The notes under the pieces were generated by a model that saw only the letters and a program-made list of their open reading frames with translations, made no database searches and had not been told where the DNA came from. Below are positions 57,795 through 64,000 of a DNA stretch of 64,000 nt, piece by piece. Both the position numbers and the translations under genes were made by a program. How positions within the stretch are numbered: the first letter of the stretch is position 1; the number at the start of each line of letters is the position of its first letter. Location: positions 124,001 through 188,000 of the forward strand of contig ML976743.1 in NCBI GenBank assembly GCA_010015655.1, read 5' to 3'. Source of the DNA: Bimuria novae-zelandiae CBS 107.79 (Eukaryota > Ascomycota > Dothideomycetes > Pleosporales > Didymosphaeriaceae).

Positions 57795-59598
57795 GATGCA
57801 GACGCTGCATTCTGAGTCCGCGGTTGTCAGGTTGCGCCAAGCAAGAGAGTTAAAGAGATTCTCGCGCTGGCTTTCCAATACTATCCCAGCTCTACTTTTA
57901 CTAATTGCTCGTCCTGTAAACCTGCCTCAGTCCTTGTTTCCTTCCGTGTTGTGTACAGCTGCTTCGCACAGCGCGTCTGCTGATCGTCAGCTTATACCCG
58001 GTATTGGGAGGATCGCTTTGGCCCTTGCAGACGCGGTAGGGGGGTTTTCCAATGGCGCAGAAGGAATTGATATAATGAGTAATGCTTTTTGGAATAGACG
58101 GATGAACTGACGAATATATGGATTTGTTTGATTAGCGCAGCGTAGCGTATTTCCTCCGCATTGCTTTCAAGGCAAAAGTCATGTCTAGTATAATACCTAT
58201 TTATCTACGAAAACGCTCGTGTTTTGATGCAGTGTGTGCTTGAGCAGCGAAATGTGGTCCAGTAGGACGAGCGGAGCAGGTGGTAGGCCGAGCTTTTTTT
58301 TTATCACCTTCGCTACCACCCAACATCCTGTGCCGCCCTCATCCGCAGTTGCGTATTGTTCTGGTGCGCCCTTTTGTTGCTGTGATCATCGCTTTCTTCG
58401 GTTGCTGTGTGTCGCATGATCTAATCCGGTCGTTGAGAGGCTGAGGTCCACGTGTGTGCCATGCTGCGTGGGCGATCTTGGTACGCCATGTGCCGTTGAG
58501 ACGTTATGGCGTGGTTCTGTCCGGGGGGGCTAGATCGGTGGCTGTACGCAGTCGCGCCTTGGCAGTGGGTGGCCAAGATCTGGTAGACTTCCAGAGCGAT
58601 TCCAAGGTTTGGCGTATTGCACGTGATCTGTTAAAGTCGTTGGTCTCGGGAAACGAGAACCTTGGGCATGCTATGTCCAATTAGCCAGTCCTACCATCGG
58701 CACTGTTACACGGCTTCAAGGCAGAAGTGTTCGAACAGGGAAGCTTCCCGGTGGTTGTCGACGCATTGAGCTACGTTTGGAGGTGGGGTCCACAGACGGT
58801 ATTAAACTGAGGTTGAATGCGTGTTTTTGGTCCTATGGTCTGGACTCTCGTGCGGACTGCATCCATGGTGAGGAGGTTCGAATCGCTATCTGACGGAAAG
58901 GAAGAATGTCTGGGAAGTTGCTGGCTGGATTTTGGTTTCTGCTTGTTGTCTTGAGGTAATGTTTTGTTATGAGGTTTTTCGCGAGGACGTCGGCAAAGAT
59001 GCTAAGGCATTGTTATAGTCGGATTCAGTGAGTTACTCTTGTCTATCGACCATGAAGCTATGGCTACCACTGATGGTTCTTGAGAATTCTCGGCTTTTAT
59101 ATTGGTGATTCTCTTGTTCTGCTCGTTATCTGCTGAGACGCTAGTACCTTTGGTACTCTCGTGTTCTTTCAGTTGGTTTCAGAAAGCTGTCCATGCCGTC
59201 ATGCTTTACGGTTAATTGCTGGTCACTCTTATATTAGCTGAATTGCAGCATTCTATGACTCCGCTGAATTTACTCTTGTTTTCTTACTTTTGCAAACCAA
59301 ACTTGCCGCTACCTTTACCTGATGCGCTATTAGCAGTTGTATGTAGATCGTCTCCCGGCATCCATCTTGACGACTGCTTCCTCGGGACGCCTCCACCCAG
59401 CAAAGCTTCTCAACAACCACAACGCGCCCACGTTAGTAATCCAACGCTACAGTTCGCATCTACGCCCGCTACAACCGCAACTCTGGTAGCGAGAAAATAT
59501 TCGACGCACGCTATGAATACTTCTGCTCGGCCAATCGTTCTCTCCTTCGCACTCTCCTTCCACATCTACGAACACATACCGCGCTCCATCTTGACAAC
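57795..59598. other. Intergenic region of 1.8 kb
   Basis: No gene recognised. A GGTTCGAATCGC string near 58876 resembles a tRNA B box, but no cloverleaf fits around it. Confidence 0.4.
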
Positions 59599-60402
59599 AT
59601 GGATTCCCACACATCTCGTTCCACTCTCTTGGAACAAGATCAGTATCTGTACACCATCGATGACAGCCCATGGACAGTGAGAGAGCCAAATCACGAGCAT
59701 GCGACATTCATTCGCCACCGTGACGGTAGCTACTACTACTTGGTCGAGACGGATGAATCCAGTGAACCCTATGAATCCAATGAACCTAATGAAGCCTACC
59801 AAGCTCGGATACAGGAGCGGTCGAAGAAGGAGAAGGCGACGCCAGAAGTGCATCCAGCATCCAACGAGTGTTCCATGCTGCCCTTGTCAAACCCAGCCGA
59901 TCGAAAAAGAGCCTCGGAATCCGTTACGCAAGCTCCTTCTGCAAAGAGACCGCGAACGCAGTACTTGGCATCGGGTTCTCCAGATGGTGCTGCTATACAA
60001 GGCTCGACGATAACAGCCACCCTGGAGGCTTTAGCCCATACCTATGGAGGATCTCGTATTTCGAATTCGGATATTATCGACGCAGAGACCGAACTGTTCT
60101 ACACCAACAAGAAACTGCCTGATTGGAAAGTAGTGGAGCTTTCCGAGGACTTTTTCGTCGCGCAAATGGGGCTGAAAGAATCTCCTGAAGTGGGGCTGGT
60201 GAGGTTTATGATGGGCTGGCGCTGCGGTGTCGGACCTCTTCCTGGTACGTTGAACATCTCATCTAAACATCTGATTCCTTGTATCGACTTGACTAATAGG
60301 TTTTGAATAGCGCTCGGAAAGTGCAATCACTTCGCTGATTGGCTTCTTGAGACGGGGCAGCTGACTGCTTACCGCCAGTACGAGCAGGAGAAAGCCAAGT
60401 GA
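59599..60402 (+). CDS. Hypothetical protein of 245 residues
   Basis: Two exons, 59599-60244 and 60311-60402, with a 66-bp intron, give 245 residues. The N-terminal half is acidic and polar, including a Glu/Ser/Pro/Asn repeat (SSEPYESNEPNEAYQ) and a basic nuclear-localisation-like AKRPRTQY. The C-terminal half is compact and protein-like: TATLEALAHTYGGSRISNSD, WKVVELSEDFFVAQMGLK, RFMMGWRCGVGPLPALGKCN and FADWLLETGQLTAYRQYEQE. Unspliced, the frame would end in a different, unlikely tail. No domain is known to me. A structural comparison might place the C-terminal half. Confidence 0.7.
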
Positions 60403-61507
60403 AAAGGGGATGCAACACCCGGTTGAACACTCACAAACTTTCGACTAATTAAGTTTACCGTTCGAATGTCCGATCTGCTGTCATCGGGTTCGTGCGACAA
60501 ATTCGGGGCAACCAACATGAAGAGTAGGCTCGACTCATGACATTGATAATGTCGCACTAAAAGCACTTGAAGATTCTAATCGGAGGATGGCTTGATCCTC
60601 TCCATTGTCCTGGCGTTTTCTATCACAGTTCATATCTGGCAAAAAGATGTATGGAAGCCTGGAAAGTTTCATGCGGCATCTTTCAAATAGTTCGTATGCA
60701 CGAACATTTGGGCGGAGTTATGTGTCTTAAGTTTACAGTTCAACGGAACCATGTTCTTGAGGGTGGATAAATTGTATGGTGCTTCAATTGACACCTATGT
60801 AACTTAAAAAGGAAGAGTGTTTTCAGAACATTTATGTCGATCCTTACAGGTTGAAGTAAACAGTGATGATGGTAGAAATGGACGCCAAGCATCGGAAAAA
60901 CAAATTGCCTAGCGCCTAATACGCCTTCCGCCGAGCTACAAAACCCACAGGTCCCCGCTTTGCCCGAACTTTCTCTCCAACGGCCCGCCTCTCCAAAGCT
61001 GCGTTTCTTTGCTTACACACAGACGCCGAGCTCGTCTCGCGCTGTCTTCCCTTGCAAATGAGAAATTCGGAGTAATCTTCACCTCTTCTGCCAGCATCTC
61101 GGTGTTGGTACGACTGCCCGTAAGGGCCTGGCGTGACTCACGTCTGCATTCGGCATCAGAAAACTCAGGGCCCAAGGCATTCGCTTCTGACTTGTTTAGG
61201 AGTGTTTGTTCTTGGTGTCTCTATGGGAGTCGGTGCGAAGATTGTGTGCGCTGCGGCGTGACACTATAGTACAATACGCAGCGTATCTGGCCTCGAGTAG
61301 CTTCGGCGAAAGAGCGAGGGTATAATTCGATTCTGATTACTCTGGCGAGGCGGGCCGTTCACCTTCTTTCTTTTTAGGTATGTTTGACCAAGACTATGGA
61401 GGTTCGAGGATACTACTAATATTTCATTGCATAATGCTCATCGACAGACGCACGCTTTTACCGTCCGACACTTTCGCGAACTCTCCGGCTATCCCTCCGC
61501 AATCACC
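60403..61507. other. Intergenic between convergent genes
   Basis: This lies between the hypothetical protein and the P4H-type gene, with no recognised gene. Confidence 0.4.
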
Positions 61508-62448
61508 TTACTCCTCCGATCCGTCCTCTTTACGCTCCTTCGTGTACATGATATCAGTACGCATCGTGTACTTAATACCCTTCACCACGTCGTCTCCAGA
61601 GTGGAGCAAACTGCGATGTTGGAAAATTAGAACGCGACCGCTCTTCGGCACGACGTCTATCTTTCGATTCATGTTATAGTCGTAGAATGTGGTGGCGCCT
61701 CCTTTGAGCTGGCCTGTGGCATCATTGAGATAGAGGTGGAGCGTGAAATACGAGCGCTCTTTGCCGTCGGGCGTCTCATAGGCGCCATCGTTGTGGGCTG
61801 GCTAATTAGCATGGGCTGTATGGTCCGGATAAATCTTTGACATACCTTTGAAATACTCTCCTCCAACATACTTGAGAAACCTCATCCTGTCGTTCAGCCG
61901 CGTCAATGTCCATGTCTCTTTCCGCTTCGCTGGACCAAGTCCCGTCACGTCTGGCCAGTTTTCTAACCGGTGAATGTCGGGAACAGAATCATGAATCCTC
62001 GCCCATATCTTTGCCACTAGGTCGCGATTGTCCCAAATGATACGCCCGCACTTGCGTATGTCCTCGTACATCGCTTGGAAACCTCCGCCAATATTGACCA
62101 TCGCCTGCGAACATGAGCAACTGTTGCCCCGAATTGAACAGTGATAGGATAGAAGTTTGAGTACCTCGTACTATCGCGTTTGAAGCGATACTATAGTCGA
62201 TGATACTTAAACTCTTGTCCACGGGTTGCATCACTCACCCTCTCCCATTCACCATCAGTCGTTGCCTCGGCGGCCTTGATCAACAGCTCGCACTCGTCTT
62301 CCGACAGGACACCGTCTAGGATCACAGCCCATCGGCCGTCGTATTGTGGTATGCCCTCTTTCCTGAAGTTTATGACGTGCTTTGTGAGATTTGGAGTAGG
62401 GCCGTCGAGGAAGCCCTCGGGCAGGTCGACCTTCTTGGTGGAAGCCAT
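61508..62448 (-). CDS. Prolyl 4-hydroxylase-type 2OG-Fe(II) dioxygenase
   Basis: Three exons (62448-62239, 62104-61846, 61797-61508) give 252 residues. Metal and cosubstrate ligands are visible: His158 and Asp160 in KAHNDGAYE (HxD), His222 in RSLLHSGDDV and Lys232 in GIKYTMRTDI, which binds 2-oxoglutarate. Other motifs are ILDGVLSEDECELLIKAAEA at the N-terminus and LYLNDATGQLKGGATTFYDY. No signal peptide is visible, so it is probably cytosolic or nuclear rather than an ER collagen-type enzyme. The substrate is unknown. Intron acceptors at 62104/62105 (GCAG) and 61798 (CCAG) were chosen to keep frame; the site two bases earlier (TTAG) at the second intron would break it. Confidence 0.88.
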
Positions 62449-63287
62449 AGTGAACGATTTGAAACGTGGCGTTGAAGCTGGATTTCGACCAGATGCTGTT
62501 CTTACAGTTTGTGTTACAACTGAGCGCAGCGCCTGTGGTATGAATTTCTATGTGGGCATGTTGATGTCTGTTGCCTGGCGGTGGGCTGAGATCGATCCAT
62601 GGGTCTACCGACAACGCCTCGCTGCGCCGTGCCGCGAAGAGTCATCCATTCACGGCGCACTGAGCAGGAAGTATGTGCGACACCAATAGCTATTCAATAA
62701 ACGTCATGTACAGTAAGAAAGATGTATCTTTGTAGTCTGGAGCCGCATAACGTGACGAGCGAGGTCCAAGTTGGTCGAACGCTAGCTGCGCCCGGATTCT
62801 AAGGCATCTGTTCTTGTCCGGCTACTGTTTCAGATTTCCAACGACATCACCGCAGCGAAGTCTTTTGCACCGCGTAGCAACCAACTTGCGACCGCGTCGC
62901 GTCACCGTGTTCTAGATCTCCACTTCACGCGCGAGCGCGAGCTAATGCGCTATCCTCAGCCACCCGCCGTTTGTTCCCACTCACCGCGCCAAGGTTGATC
63001 GCCCGGCCTCACACCTAATTTCCCGCATTCACCACCGTCAATTGCGTCGCCGGCGCCCCCGTCAGGCCCTCCGTCGAAACTTCGCCGCGTCTCGCACCCA
63101 ACCTCTGTCTTCCCTCCAACTACCTGTCGATCGTTACCGCACACCACGCCATTGCTCGGCGAGGGGAACTCGCTGTGTCGCACGCGCTTCCCAACCTCAG
63201 TTCCGTCACCCGCAGCAAACGTGTGACCGCAGCGACGCCAAAAGGCTACCTCTCTTGTCGGCGCTCTGAGAAAGCGTAGCCGCCGCC
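62449..63287. other. Divergent intergenic region
   Basis: Promoter region between the P4H-type gene and the Rax1-like gene. The part near 63000-63280 is C-rich and looks like a 5' UTR. Confidence 0.4.
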
Positions 63288-64000
63288 ATGTCGGACTCAC
63301 CGCTGCCGGCGGAGCTCAATCGCAACCGGTTTCCGAATCTGTTCGAAGTGCTCAGTCGCAAGACGGTTGCCCCGCTCGATTTGTTCTCCTTCTACATCTA
63401 TATGCGTGACCAGCAACGGTCGGTGGATTATCTGGACTTTTGGTATCGCACCCACAATGCGCACCGTACGGGAAGCCTATACTGACCGAGGAACAGGCTC
63501 GATGTGTCCCAACATCTTCAGCTATGTCGGCTGTACGTGCGCCGCTTGCACCGCTCCGTGATCGAAGACACGCCAGATATGGAGAAGAACAGCAAACGGT
63601 CGTCATACGTCCTGGACAATGCGGGAGAGGGTCCTTCTGGAGAGAAGGGCAATGTGTCGGACCAGCGCCTCTCCGCTTTTCTTAGGTCAGACCACGGAAG
63701 CCGCCAGCACTCGCCGCAAAACAGCCAAGGGAGCAACCAGAGCCGCGAGCTCCCGGGCCGCCCGAGCTTCATGACATTGCACACGGAATCGCCCCACGAC
63801 TCGTCACCTGGCCAGAACTCCTCCGGCGACAACCAGCCTAGACGTGAGGACCTGAGGGCTTCTGCCGAGAAGATTCTCTACACATATCTATTGCCCGGCT
63901 CCGAGCGAGAGATCATCATTCCCCAGAGCATCCTGCATGAAGTACAAGAGGCCATCGAAGGCCCAGACCAGCGAAGCGACCCCGAACTCTTCGACGCGGC
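63288..64000 (+). CDS. Rax1-like RGS-domain protein, 5' part only
   Basis: Two exons, 63288-63442 and 63497 to the window edge, joined by a 54-bp intron (donor GTATCG, acceptor AACAG); the frame stays open to 64000. The start is good (GCCGCCATGTCGG). N-terminal motifs NRFPNLFEVLSRKTVAPLDL and FSFYIYMRDQQRSVDYLDFW continue after splicing as LDVSQHLQLCRLYVRRLHRS, the RGS fold. A Ser/Gln-rich linker follows, then LRASAEKILYTYLLPGSERE and IIIPQSILHEVQEAIEGPDQ, the second RGS half. Rax1 works in bud-site or hyphal polarity in yeast; membrane spans would lie beyond the window. The RGS domain is split by an inserted disordered linker of about 100 residues. Confidence 0.85.

Noticed and set aside
58870..58885. 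GGTTCGAATCGC, B-box-like
   Set aside because: No cloverleaf can be drawn around it.
1..64000. CRISPR array, prophage, operon-type features
   Set aside because: The DNA is fungal nuclear; no array of spaced direct repeats and no bacterial gene order is present.

Overview
The window is nuclear DNA of a filamentous ascomycete (Pezizomycotina). Most genes are split by 46-155 bp GT-AG introns with CTAAC/CTGAC-type branch points. The gene set is typical of the group: GWT1, Sfr1/Mei5, Clr2, a Kin4-type kinase, Csn12, eL20, Nup85, a SYLF protein and a Rax1-type RGS protein. AT-rich blocks with TpA-rich, stop-riddled sequence look like repeat-induced point mutation (RIP). I would guess Dothideomycetes, but the sequence alone does not prove it.

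Layout. 1-9.4 kb is a normal gene block: a partial disordered protein, GWT1 (GPI inositol acyltransferase), an Sfr1/Mei5 recombination protein, a broken short-chain dehydrogenase and a UPF0658 Golgi membrane protein. 9.4-15.7 kb is an accessory island. It holds an eroded NLR/STAND-like gene with in-frame stops and frameshifts, a roughly 2 kb AT-rich block with a 21-bp minisatellite, an unidentified coding remnant, and a hAT transposase whose 3' half is intact-looking while its 5' half is heavily AT-mutated. 15.7-29.4 kb returns to genes: a coiled-coil protein, a small mitochondrial-type membrane protein that appears frameshifted, a seven-exon secreted GH31 alpha-glucosidase, a Cys-rich single-pass membrane protein, a short broken ORF and a Rieske/AIF-type oxidoreductase.

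31-44 kb carries a Kin4-type kinase, a Sym1/Mpv17 protein, a single-pass membrane protein, Clr2 (with a GC-AG intron) and a BTB protein. After a gene-poor stretch, 46.5-64 kb carries Csn12 head-to-head with eL20, a peroxisomal enoyl-CoA hydratase/isomerase (C-terminal AKL), Nup85, a SYLF/Ysc84 protein, an orphan protein, a 2OG-Fe(II) prolyl-4-hydroxylase-type enzyme and the 5' part of a Rax1-like RGS gene running off the right edge.

The genes are mostly independent housekeeping functions and I see no biosynthetic cluster. I found no convincing new multi-gene system. The most unusual structures are the half-RIPed hAT transposase, the eroded NLR-like gene beside it and the GTTCG palindrome array downstream of the transposase. 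I placed exon boundaries by reading splice signals and checking that every joined exon set keeps frame; none has been checked against transcripts.
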